Below are positions 50,557 through 61,495 of a stretch of DNA of 64,000 nucleotides, piece after piece. The translations under genes and the position numbers were made by a program. Numbering within the stretch: the stretch's first letter is position 1; the number at the start of each line of letters is the position of its first letter. The stretch is from Dillenia suffruticosa (lineage: Eukaryota > Streptophyta > Magnoliopsida > Dilleniales > Dilleniaceae), in contig JAVTVX010000002.1 in assembly GCA_033439265.1 (NCBI GenBank), positions 16,271,674 through 16,335,673 on the forward strand. Direction: 5' to 3'. The notes beneath the pieces are model-generated. The model was given only the letters and a program-made list of their open reading frames with translations. It made no database searches and was not told where the DNA came from.

Positions 50557-52631
50557 ATGTACGGTTTGGGAAATTGGACTCATTTGATGTTCGAATACAT
50601 GTTTGGAGTTCATATACAAGCTCAAGACTCTAAATTCCATGAAATTGAATTTCAATTTAGAGAAAGCCAATCTCACCATCAAACATCAATGGCGGAGTCA
50701 CCGCGGGAAAGAGATTTACGGCAACATATGTTGAAATTGATGATGAAGACGCGTTCGTGATGATGCTGTGATGATCTTAGGATGATTATTTGAAGGATTT
50801 AACTAAGGAAGGAGATTTCAGAGAGAGAGAGAGAGAGAGAGAATGTGTGTAGAGACATCCTGCCGTCGCATGAAAAAGGATGGAAGAGAGTGCACGGGCA
50901 TCCCGTCGTCGGAGGAAGGATGAGAGAGAAAGAAAGGAGAGAGAGAGAAAATTGTAAAAAAAAAATAAAAAAAATAAAAAAAATAATAAATTATTTAAAA
51001 TTAATAAAAATAAATAAATCATTTTTTATTAGGAAATTTTAACAGATTCTAAATCGAAGAAATAAAATTATAAGATTTTTATAATTAACGAGAGAGAGTT
51101 TTGAATTTATTTGAAATTTCTAAAACTTTTTATATTTCATCATATTAAAAAGAAAAGGAGAAAGAATTGATTTATTAATAAATATTCTATTGATCATAGG
51201 AAGACAGTCCTTCTGCAGAATCTTTTCCTTCCATTAGATTTTTCTTCACCTTTTGTTTGTTTTTCATAATGAGATCATATTCAGAATTTTCAAGAAATAT
51301 TCAAAAAAAAAATCCATAAAATTCAAATACTAAAATTAGCACCCACAAAGTTGTGTTTGAAAACTAATAAAAATAAATTCATTGCACATCAGACACTTTT
51401 GAAGGAGAAAATGGTAGGACTGGATATGGATATGGCCATTTTAGAACCATTAGATCCGGTTCTATATTTAGATAAGCCGAACCGGCCCTTAAATGAGCAG
51501 TGTTGCTCCTAGCCAATATCAAAAAATAAAAATAAATAAATAATGAATTTAAAAAAAAAAAAAAAGAAGGGGGGGGGGAAAGACTTGAATTCAACTTTTA
51601 TTTTCAAAAATTAAGTTGGGGTAAAGAGAAACTAAAATCCACATGATTCGGTGGATGTACCTAAAACTTTTGATTTAATTTTATAATTTTTGTAAATATT
51701 ATATAGTTTTATTTAAAATTCACCTATAGTAGATTTGGAAATTGAAATACCACACAAAGTGCTATATTTATCAATATTTAATTCATGTACCCATTTTATG
51801 CTTTCTTCTACGGGAAATGAAAAACAAGTACTGTTTGCCACTTTTGATTAATTTACAATCCCTTCCCACTCCAATGATCAGCTATGATGCTTCAGGAGGA
51901 AGCTTTGCCCGTGCACAGGTTTGCATGGTTACGCCCTTGGGCATTAATGCTGGCTTTATTAATGGACAAATTGAAATTCAGGTAGTAAAATAAATCCCAT
52001 CATTCAATACTTACATTACGACCCTCCCTATGTAGGACTCTGCTATCCGATTAACTTACTCATGACCAAGTTAAAATACATGTGGAATGGTCCCAAAATT
52101 CATTTTATCATTTTATCATTCTATGAATAAAGTTTAATTGTTCAAACATAAAATCTAGAATCAACTTCTTCGCAAATGACTCACGCTACTCGATGATAAT
52201 GAAACACTGCCGGGATTCATATAATGTTCCGGTCATCAGTCATTTCGGAAAGGGTGCGGGGTTGTACTCCAACATGGGGTTATTGGTAGCCCCTGACGCT
52301 TCTCGGAACCGAGATGATAGTTTTCTTTTGATAAATAAATCCTCCAAGAATTAAGAAACGATCAGAGAAAAATTAACAAATTTTGCTAATTCCGGAAAAA
52401 TGATCACATATTTAAACTTCTTAAATGAATGTATCTAAAACCACACAACTCAAATTGGCTATGCCTATGCCTAAGGTAACTATATCTTGAGATTGAGAAC
52501 AGAAAAGCAAAAAACTATTTGAGTAACATGCATTATGCATTGTGAATCCTTCTGAAAATAGTATAACCTCCCCCAATTTGTTTGTGCTTGCTCCATACAC
52601 GACCCAACAAAAGGCAAATAAGAGCTCGGTC
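50557..52631. other. Intergenic between PIG-W relic and ATL29-like gene
   Basis: AT-rich, with a GA run and a short plus-strand ORF (MAESPRERDLRQHM, 50691-50760) matching no known family. The 3' region of the ATL29-like gene lies at its right end. Confidence 0.5.
50819..50841. repeat. (GA)n microsatellite
   Basis: About eleven GA units in a leader-like stretch; reads CT on the minus strand. Confidence 0.9.
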
Positions 52632-53507
52632 TTAAACTTTATCTGCTGCTCCTTCACCGTGAAATCCTGATAACTCATCAAGCCTACTTTTCTTGTGGGT
52701 GGCATTGCTTAAATAGTCACCAAAAGTTGTACAACTTCTTGTCCAATTACCTCTTCTCGAGAGTTTCTGCCTCACATGTTGGGGCAATCTCAAGGTGAAT
52801 TTATCGTCCTCTTCTCTACTTCTAACTATGGAATGTCCTGTTGAGTGTGACCTTGAAAACCTCTCCACATTATCTTGTTCATCAAAATGCCCAGAAGTTT
52901 CTGCAGCTGCCCCATGACAGCTTCCTCCTCCTGCGTCCTCTTCATTATCATTGTTAATGGCAATGCTAAATGCATAATCCATGGAGTCTTGATCAATCTC
53001 CTTCCCTTCTTTTTCTTTTTCTTCTTGGACATTTTCTCCGGGGCATATTGGGGTGTCAAGACTACGACGACACACTGGACAAGTCTTGTGTGAAGTAAGC
53101 CAAAGGTCAATGCACTCTTGATGGAAAACATGACAACAAATTGTCAAGAGGCGAAGCAGATTATCATCTTCGAACTCCAACAAGCAAATGGCACATTCAA
53201 GACCATACTTTTCTCGACGAAAATCTTTCACCGAAGAATACAAAAATGTTGGAAATGTTTGGATAATGGAAGGGTGGAGGCCATTGCCGGCGGTAGAGCC
53301 AGATGGAGCCAAGGGAGTACCAGAAGGGGAACGCCGAGAGTGCCACGTGTGAATGACATTTTCCATGAAACATCTGCAAAAGTAGATGAAGAAGAACCCC
53401 ACAAAGGAGAACACTAGAAGAACGACAGTTAGGATGACAGTTACTTGGGGAGAAGAGTAATCTTCGCGCGGTTGAGATTCGAGTGCAAGTGAAGGACTCG
53501 GCGTCAT
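52632..53507 (-). CDS. RING-H2 E3 ubiquitin ligase, ATL29-like
   Basis: This is an intronless ATL-family E3 ligase of 291 aa. The open frame runs upstream to 53600, but the first ATG is at 53507 (MTPSPSLALESQ), so that start is used. In residues counted from it, a transmembrane helix spans about 22-44. The GLHPSIIQTFP motif (GLD-like, with His for Asp) lies at about 76-86. The RING-H2 runs from C105 to C146, with the CCHVFH histidine pair and a conserved Trp in DLWLTSH. A Glu/Lys-rich stretch follows. The C-terminal part has RSHSTGHS and LRLPQHVRQKL, which I associate with the ATL29 subgroup. Its minus-strand neighbour downstream is the PIG-W relic; in Arabidopsis (from memory) ATL29 (At4g17920) is next to PIG-W (At4g17910), which supports the assignment. 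Substrate unknown. Confidence 0.88.
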   Translation of the reverse strand: MTPSPSLALESQPREDYSSPQVTVILTVVLLVFSFVGFFFIYFCRCFMENVIHTWHSRRSPSGTPLAPSGSTAGNGLHPSIIQTFPTFLYSSVKDFRREKYGLECAICLLEFEDDNLLRLLTICCHVFHQECIDLWLTSHKTCPVCRRSLDTPICPGENVQEEKEKEGKEIDQDSMDYAFSIAINNDNEEDAGGGSCHGAAAETSGHFDEQDNVERFSRSHSTGHSIVRSREEDDKFTLRLPQHVRQKLSRRGNWTRSCTTFGDYLSNATHKKSRLDELSGFHGEGAADKV

Positions 53508-54760
53508 TGCCAGATTTTGGCCGGAGATCGGCAATTCCGACCTTGGCCTTTTGCATGGGAATTTGTGTGGAGAAATTACAACGGTGTATTTTTTTTCCAA
53601 TAAAAGATAAAAACGGAAGAAGAAATTTATGGGCGTTGGGTCACTCAGGTCGGAGAGGTGGGATGGGAGCCATTAAAGAAGAGAAATATGAGGAGATATT
53701 GTGTTGGTTAACAGTAATAGGCCTGGAAAGTGGTGTGCCAAATTTGGAATGGTGACATTGAGAGAGTCGGTTTTTAGTCCATGGTTAGGAGTAAAGCAAT
53801 TGAACGAGTCAACTGAGGAAAATGAGGAGCTTGGGTTGTCTAAAAATTAGCTTGGGGTGTGGGTGTTGGCCTTAACTCCCATAAATTTTGCTTTTAAATA
53901 TTAGTTTCCTTTAATCAAGTGATGGTATCATATTAGTATTTAGTATAGCTCCACCGCCATTGTCTCTCAATGACTTTTGGAAAATAAACACAAATGAACT
54001 TGTCATTTTGTTATTTTATGCATTTAGAATCACATCTTAAAAAAAAGAAAAAATCATTCTATTGACTTCTTTTTTCTAATTAAGCATGTAGGGAATAGTT
54101 CTATCCGTTTACAAGAAACATGCCTTTTAACTGGGTCTAAGCTGCTATTCTTAAGACTTGTGCACGAAATGGGTTGACCGCCACCACATTTATAGCTGTA
54201 GTTAAAAGCTGGGCACAGATTGCAATTCTCTCATTTAAGTATTATAAGAGCTTTTCTTGCTTGTATAGCAACAACACAATCACAGAGACATTCACAGGGA
54301 AGAGTAAACACATATACTCTTCCACTCGTCAGCTTTTTCGTGTCAATCCTTTGTCTCACTCTTGTTTGTTAGCATGCTGGCTTACCTTGCCGTATAAATC
54401 GTTGTCCAAGCAGATCTTGTCCTGCATCAATTCCATCAGTAAAGTGGTGGTATTCGCGAAGCATAAAATATTGGAAGAATAAGAAGCATAGATAAAAAAG
54501 CCATAGACATTCTCTCCTGCAAGATACATCTGGAAGGATAACAAATTTTATTTTGATGGAAGATGTCTACTTCAACTGAACAAAGTTTGCCACATCCTTT
54601 GGTGAGAATTCTGTGTACCAAAATATGGGCTTAAGACCCCATAAGCAGCAACTACAGCAAGAACTGAGCAGAGCAAAATTTTTTGGCAACATGCTCCTCT
54701 TTCTTTGGCAAAACGAAGTGTATAAGTCAAGATTTGCAAGAAAAAAAGGAACCCTTTCAT
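53508..54760. other. Intergenic between ATL29-like and CCCH genes
   Basis: Promoter of the ATL29-like gene at left and 3' untranslated region of the CCCH gene at right. No further gene seen. Confidence 0.55.
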
Positions 54761-57700
54761 TTAAAGGTCATCAATCCAGTCACCATATATCTTACTAATT
54801 TTGTCAGGACCCTTCCATTTCTGGTGTGGCCTCTGGACTGGTTTCTGCACCATACTAGATGGCCTCTGAGATGCAATTCCATCATGATAAGCATCTGAAT
54901 GAGGAAATGAAGCGACCAATGGTACTGCAGAATCTGCTGGAGTTTTTGAAGACATTGCACCTTGTTTTGAGTCCTTGGGACCTGAAGAAGAATCTCTAGG
55001 TTCTGTTTGCACGAGTCCACCACCATATTTGTGTAACTCTGAGGCAAAACAAAACTTGAAAGTCAAGGTTGGCCTAGATTATACACTAAAAGATATAGAC
55101 CATTCAATTCTTTTGTGGTCTCAACAAGCTGTTATCGCTGAAGAAAATCCTTTCAACAATTCCACACGAGTACATGAAGATTTTGATAGTCTGTAGTTTT
55201 GCAACTAGGAATTATGGGAAATTTTGATGCAAATTAAAAAAAAAATGGAAAATATGAAACCATGCATTTTAGGCAATAAAATTACCTAAAAACAATGCCT
55301 GCAATATGATTCCACAAAACAAAATCCATGCACGTTATAGGCATGTAACATTGAGGACCCATATGTCATGAATGGACAACGGTAATTGGCTAAGATAATG
55401 AAGTGGACAAAGTTTTACCAGTTGCACGCTTTTGCATGGCAAAAAGTGCTCACATATAGGGAACAGGCTAACATTTGATCATGTCTTTTAGTACTTGTGA
55501 ATAACAATTAAGCAATTGGCAATTTTCTCTTGGTTTTCAAGGAAGCTGAAAACACAGCATTCCATTGACTTTTAACTGAACACTGGTGCACATGACTATA
55601 AGATCTCTTGCCTCTTCTAGAAAGGCCACATACACGTGCCACGGAAGAGCCACACCTTTTATTTTGTTTTCTTGCTAGACTATGTGATGCAGGACAACTA
55701 GTTTAGTGTTTCATACCTTGAAAGAATGGTGGATAACCAATATCAGAAGTGTTGTAGAATGTTTATGGAAAGAGGATCGAATTTGCTTAGATTTAGATTA
55801 GATTTTGTTGCTGAGATTTGAGAATGAGGTTGAATAAGTTCCAGACAATGAGTTCACAAGAATTAGAAGAAAAGTGAGGAGAAGAGCAGATATCAAGGAA
55901 AGGAATACCTATGCAAACTTGCTTTTAACACAAATAATCAAATAACAACTTTGATTCATTAAATAAATCACTCTATTTTCATTTCATATGAACGAGGCTT
56001 ATTTATAGATAACAACCTAATGACAAACATAAACCATCCAGAAAATGCTTTACTAAATATAAAGACGTAATCAGACCAAATACCACCATAAAAACTTTCT
56101 AAAGACATTAAGATCCTAAAAGACTATTTTAATGCCGGCCAAAATCTAAGGAAATAAAAAACTTCTAACCACAACTAAAGATGTTTTGGAAATAGAAGCT
56201 TACAAAAGACTCAAATTTCCAGCAAGCTTATTTCTAACTATAAATAACTAGGAGTTATACTAAATTACTAGCAATGACTCTTATTTCTAAGTCCAAATAA
56301 CTACTACATATTAAAAGTATTCCACAAATTTCTAACTTTAACTAAAAGACCTCATCTTCATCATGAGAACAATATGCATTAGTTCAGGTTGCAAAAGAGG
56401 ATATTTTTCTCTAGCCAAGGAATGGCTGAGCCATTTGTATTTGGGCAGCAAAATAAAAATAAAATAAAAAGGAATGATGTGCCATAATATTGGGGTAGAG
56501 GGAATTGAAATTTGAGCCACCTCTAAGTCTAATAGGTCTAAATCCCTAGATATGACCTCTTAGGCCAAAGCCCTTGGTCTAAAGAGACATGCCCTGGATG
56601 ATGCTAGAAAGTGGCTCAAATGCTGCAAGACGAGCTACGTATTAAACAGCTTTTGGGCACCTTATTAAGGAATAGAAAGAAATGCGTTAAACTTAAAAGG
56701 CAGGGGTTTATCAATTCATCTGACATTGGTCAGTTTCTTAAAAACTGATGACAGTCCGGTGTAAAAGCTATCACAGATAATGAAATGAAATTACAAATGC
56801 ATATATAGGATGCCACGAAGCAAGTTCTTAAATCACAAGGCAATACATGTTGGTTTGTTTCCCCTCTTCATGAAGACTTGTCGAACATTAAAACCAAAAA
56901 AGAAATGACATATAATCCATAACTTCTACACCCCACATTGCATTTTCTACATCAAGACAGCAAGTTTTGGACGACTATTTAGTTAGGAAATTCAGTCCTG
57001 CATATGAAGCATTGTCTGCCGAAGAAAAAAGTACATTTTCTTGTTCTGTCTAGACTTTTAAAATGATGCACACTCCAAAAGTGCTTCTTTAATAAGCCCT
57101 TGAAAAGTGTGCATTTCTCTTTAATAATCCAATGAATTAAAGCAAAGAATTAATCGATTGGTCCTATCATGAGATCAATAAATTTCCTTTTTCTTTTTCT
57201 CTTCTGATTCCAAGGTTATTATTAACTTAGTTGGCCTATGTAATACACAAGAAGATATAACATAATCAATTCTTTTCTGGTCTCACCAAGCCGCAGTAGC
57301 TGAAAAAGATTTTCAACATTTCAACAGAAGAGTATGTTTAGATTTTGTTCGCTTGTACTTTAGATAGGAATTTTGGGAAATTTTAATTTAAATTTTAGAA
57401 AATCTAAAACCATGCATTTCAGACAATAAAATTGCCTAAAACAATGTCAGCAATAGATAACAGTGCACATTCTAGGCATATGGCACCCGGACCTGCATGT
57501 CATAAACAACAGGCAAGGCCAACTGGCTAAGATAATGAATTGGGCATACTTTTAACGCTAAAGTCCTTACATGCCAAAAAACGCTGAAGTCCTTACATGC
57601 CAAAAAATGCTCACATACAGGGAAAGAAGTTCACATTTGATCAGGTCTAGAACTGGTGAATTGTTATTCACCAGCTCTAGCAACTGATCCTTTTCCTTAA

Positions 57701-59559
57701 CATTCAAGGTAGCTAACATAATGGATTTCAAAGCCTTCTAAGTGAACACTGATGTGCATGACTAGCAACTTTCACCTCGTCTGAAAATGTGTTGCACTGA
57801 TGAGGCATACCTATCTTTCTATTTGCATTATTATTTATCTTTTTCCTTGGGGGGTATTGATGCAGGACAACTAGGGTAGGGCTGCCTACAATTGGATTAA
57901 CAGTGGTAAAGAATATGAAAAGTGTTATTGAATAGGCATAAGAATAGTGAGGGAAAACTTATAATTTGTGGCTGAAAGAGGATTGAATTTACTTAGATTT
58001 TAAGGTTTGTTCTGAAACTCGAGAACATGGTTTGAAAAAATCTGGCCAGCAAGAAAGAAGAATAAGATACCAATTGTATTGTCATTGTACAGGTTCTTCA
58101 TATATGTGTATATACATACATACATACATATATATATTAGTGATGGACATCCGGTATAAAAGTTATCAAAGATATAGATGTTAAATTACATATGCAGATA
58201 GAGGGCACCAGATGAGGCGAATTCCTAATTCACAAGATAGGGCATGTTTGTTTTTTTTCACCTTTACAGAGAGGACTCATCAAACGTTAAAAGGAAAGAA
58301 ATACTTAATACATAACTTCCACATTCCACCACATATTTTCTAGGCATCAAGAGAACAGGCATTGGGCTACTAACATAGTATGTAATTCCATCCTGCATAT
58401 GAAGCATTGTCAGTTGAAGCAAAAGTGCTTTTTCACTGTTTTACCTAAACTTTTAGAATAATGAACTCTCCAAAATTCCTACTCTAGCCCTTGAAAGGTA
58501 ATTTTTTGCCACTTAAGGTTTAAAATAGAAGTGCATCCACATCTTAAATAGTCCAATTAATTTCATCAAAGAATTAAGCTGATCCCCTACACCACTTCAC
58601 TGCATTTTCCTTTTTCTATTTCTCTTGTGATTCCCAAGTTCTTAATTAACATACATGCCAACAAACATGCACTTGAATTCAACAGCTAAAGCAAAGTGAA
58701 ACACATCAGGGGAATTACATATTATAGTTACACAAGAATAGGAAGACGAACCTTCAATTCCGTGAGCAAAATGGCACTTGTTCCCAAATGGGCAATACCC
58801 TGTCAACTCCCACTTGTTGCAAATCCTTGTTTTCCAATTTGATGGCTTCAAATTCAATCCACTACTGCCTCCGCCACCATAGCCACCACCAGAACCCGGG
58901 CCCAAGCTGATTGCCACACTTTCTCGGGTTCTCGATTGCTCATCATGAAGAAATGTACAACTATCTCCATATGGACATCCCTCTTCCGTAAAGAACTTCT
59001 TGCAATGCCGCCCTTTATAAGACCTCTGACTCTCACCACTATAATTCAAGGAGCCAAGGATTGGAATCTGAAATTCCACCCTTGGCTCTGATAATGCCCC
59101 ACAATCTCCATCATGAGAAGCCACAATTTCCTGCCAATTAGGAGGTGGTCTCTGAAGCTCTTCAATGCTATGAGCAAAATTACACGTCGTTACATAGGGG
59201 CAAGTTCCTGCACGGAATTTGCAACACAGCTTGGTCTTGAAAAACATCTTTCCAATGGCTTTGGAGCGATTAAACCCACTTCCTTGTGAATCCACTCTTT
59301 GGGAACTCCTAGGTTTCTTATTAGGTGGTTCACTACCCGATCGAGTTTGGGACTGCCTCCCATCATGAATGGAATTAGAATGGCTGTCATTTGATACATC
59401 CTGATTCCAAAGCCTATAATCATCCTCAGTTGCCCACATTGCGGGGTCAACAGAACCCACATTCCAATTCTCAACAACACCATTTCCAGGGGTGGTTTCA
59501 GGGATTATATGAACTACATCGCCACCTCGGGCTAATCCAGCATTTCGGCTGTGACTCAT
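54761..59559 (-). CDS. Triple CCCH zinc-finger protein (AtC3H12-like), 2 exons
   Basis: This CCCH-type protein probably binds RNA. Exon 1 is 58752-59559 and exon 2 is 54761-55038. The intron (55039-58751, 3.7 kb) starts GTTCGT, ends CCTCAG and splits a Glu codon; the joined product is 361 aa. Three fingers are seen: C112-x7-C120-x5-C126-x3-H130, then C186-x8-C195-x5-C201-x3-H205, then C247-x8-C256-x5-C262-x3-H266. A Lys/Arg patch at 81-84 could be nuclear targeting. A glycine-rich linker (about 221-234) separates fingers 2 and 3. Exon 2 continues ELHKYGGGLVQTEPRD and ends KISKIYGDWIDDL. The start follows a leader typical of plant genes. The intron contains an ancient tandem duplication and an LTR-like insert, described separately. 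Small extra exons inside the intron cannot be excluded, but the exon junction reads in frame without them. Confidence 0.88.
55048..57200 (-). repeat. Intron duplication, unit A
   Basis: This matches 57205-58640 in order. Anchors are CATGCATTTTAGGCAATAAA at 55262 versus a near copy at 57411, GATGCAGGACAACTAG at 55696 versus 57862, and CCTGCATATGAAGCATTGTC at 56997 versus 58392. Unit A carries about 750 extra bases, roughly 55880-56740. Confidence 0.85.
55880..56740 (-). mobile_element. Probable LTR-like insertion in intron unit A
   Basis: This stretch is absent from unit B. On the minus strand it contains CTATAAATAAGCCTCGTTCA near 55990-56010, a TATA-box arrangement typical of plant LTRs. Exact TG/CA ends and a target duplication were not resolved. 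Confidence 0.4.
57205..58640 (-). repeat. Intron duplication, unit B
   Basis: This is the second copy, nearer to exon 1 of the CCCH gene. It carries its own internal 26-bp tandem repeat (57556-57607) and a CATA microsatellite (about 58100-58138). No coding exon is visible in either unit. Confidence 0.85.
57556..57607. repeat. 26-bp tandem duplication
   Basis: Two copies beginning CGCTAAAGTCCTTACATG and CGCTGAAGTCCTTACATG follow each other directly, with one mismatch. Confidence 0.95.
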
Positions 59560-61215
59560 TAGGGTTTTAATTGAACTCGCCTAATAAGTTATCTCAACAA
59601 AATAGGCACAAAGCATTTATATAAGATACCAAACCCTAACAATGCCTTTTAAGACGCCCCCAAATTTTAAATTAGCTTTAAATAGAAAATCAATTGACAG
59701 CAACTACAAATTATTAATGACTAAATAAATGGGTTACTTTGATAGAACTCATTTCAGCTATAATTGAATGCCGAAATAGTCAAAATTTCAGAAAACAGAT
59801 TCAAACAATGAACCCTTTTCAGCATCAGTAATAAAAGACATGAACATATGGCAAAAATTAAATTGCAAAAGGGTTTTAAGGTGAATTAGAACAAATCAAT
59901 GGCAAGTAAATATGAGAGAGATCGAACGCACCAACTTTAGTAAAAATGAAGTTCGGAAGTTAGAGACTTTGAGATCAAAACTTGGAAGAATTGAATAAAA
60001 AACACAACCTCTTTAGATTTTCACTTGTTCAGTGTCAGATTTGATGGATAATATGAAGAAATTAACAAGGAAAATATTTGCAGGAGATTGCTGGGTTTCT
60101 ATTCACAGGACGATTTTTCCACTTTCTTTTTTCCTTTGCTTTAAAACTCGAGAGGAATATTCTATATGTAACTAAAAAATTTATTAAAATATTCATAAAT
60201 TGAAATACCAAATGATTAGAGCTGTCGGAGGTTCGCATCGGGTCTGTCTGGGCTTTAATCGGGGCGAACCAATATTAATGGTGTCTTGCAGCCTAAAGCC
60301 GGGCCTTCATTCCTTTGCCCAGATTCGAGTAACCCATGTATTATTAGCAATTCCTAACTCAGGTTTCATGCATGATAGTTTGAGCTTGTTGCCCCTCATT
60401 CTTCTGAAATTAAAAAATGATAGGCATACTTAGTTTTAACTTGTACAGAAATAAAGGCCTTCGATTTCGCTCATCCTCTCTGTATTTTCCCTCCCTCTTT
60501 CTACTCATCCAGCCATCCTAAATGCAGAATAACAAAAGAGAGTCTACAGCAGTGATCATTGTCAGCAAATTGTAAATGCTAGCCGTGGATTTAAAGGATT
60601 CAATGAGAGTGAATAAATCGAAAAATAAGAGAGTTGAGGGTCACTTATACTTTTTTTCTTTTTTTTTTTATTGATCATTATTCATATTTATACTCTGTTT
60701 AATTTATTTGAATGTTATTGGATTTAATTTAAAGAAGTTCTCCCATATATTTTTTTTTATATTTTTTTCAAATTTTAAAATTTAAATTTAATTAAAAAAT
60801 GTAATATCTTCCGTTAAACAAACATATGTCCTTCGCTATCACATATCCTATTTGACTTCAAGTTGATGGTGTCCAAGTGGTACCGAATCTTGCAGTTAGT
60901 TAAGCCCAAGGTCACATTAGTTTTGTAGTAAGATGTAATTCAATTTTTACTTCTCCAAGAAACTCTCTTCTTCTACTGTTTTGATACCCTGGGACACGCA
61001 TGCCAGACAGCTATCATTCACCACGGCCCTTTTCACACTTCTACTTCCGTCTACGACCAGGCATAGGCGGGACTACCGCAGCGCGCATGATGCTGAAGAG
61101 TTCGAACACAGGATCGTCTGAACTAGCAACCTATTCATGTGGCGGAAATGGTCCGCGTAAAATTCCTTTCTTAGTCGCGCAATAAATCCTCATGGACCCT
61201 GCTTACCCTGCCCAC

Positions 61216-61252
<37 letters not shown>

Positions 61253-61495
61253 TTGACTCCTAGTTGCGTAAATCACATAACTTCAAAGCAGTAACTTGTG
61301 ACTTGTGTGTCTGTCATCTCATAAAGGCCATGAAACTTCCAATTCAATTGCAAAAACAGAATACTATTGATTAAATTTATTCAAATCACGGGATAACAAA
61401 TGCAATCTAATTCACAAAATCAGATTATGCATTATTTATTTCTTTTGCATTGTTTTAAACCGGTTTTTGAGAGTTGTCAATCTTTGATTCTGATT
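59560..61495. other. Intergenic between CCCH and CCR-like genes
   Basis: Leader and promoter of the CCCH gene at left. Short plus-strand ORFs at 60200-60433 and 61000-61185 show no family features. Confidence 0.55.
61220..61249. repeat. (CT)n microsatellite
   Basis: Fifteen CT units about 250 bp beyond the stop of the CCR-like gene. Confidence 0.95.

Noticed and set aside
53508..53600. Longer N-terminus of the ATL29-like protein
   Set aside because: The frame is open but starts at TTG, not ATG; the first ATG is at 53507.
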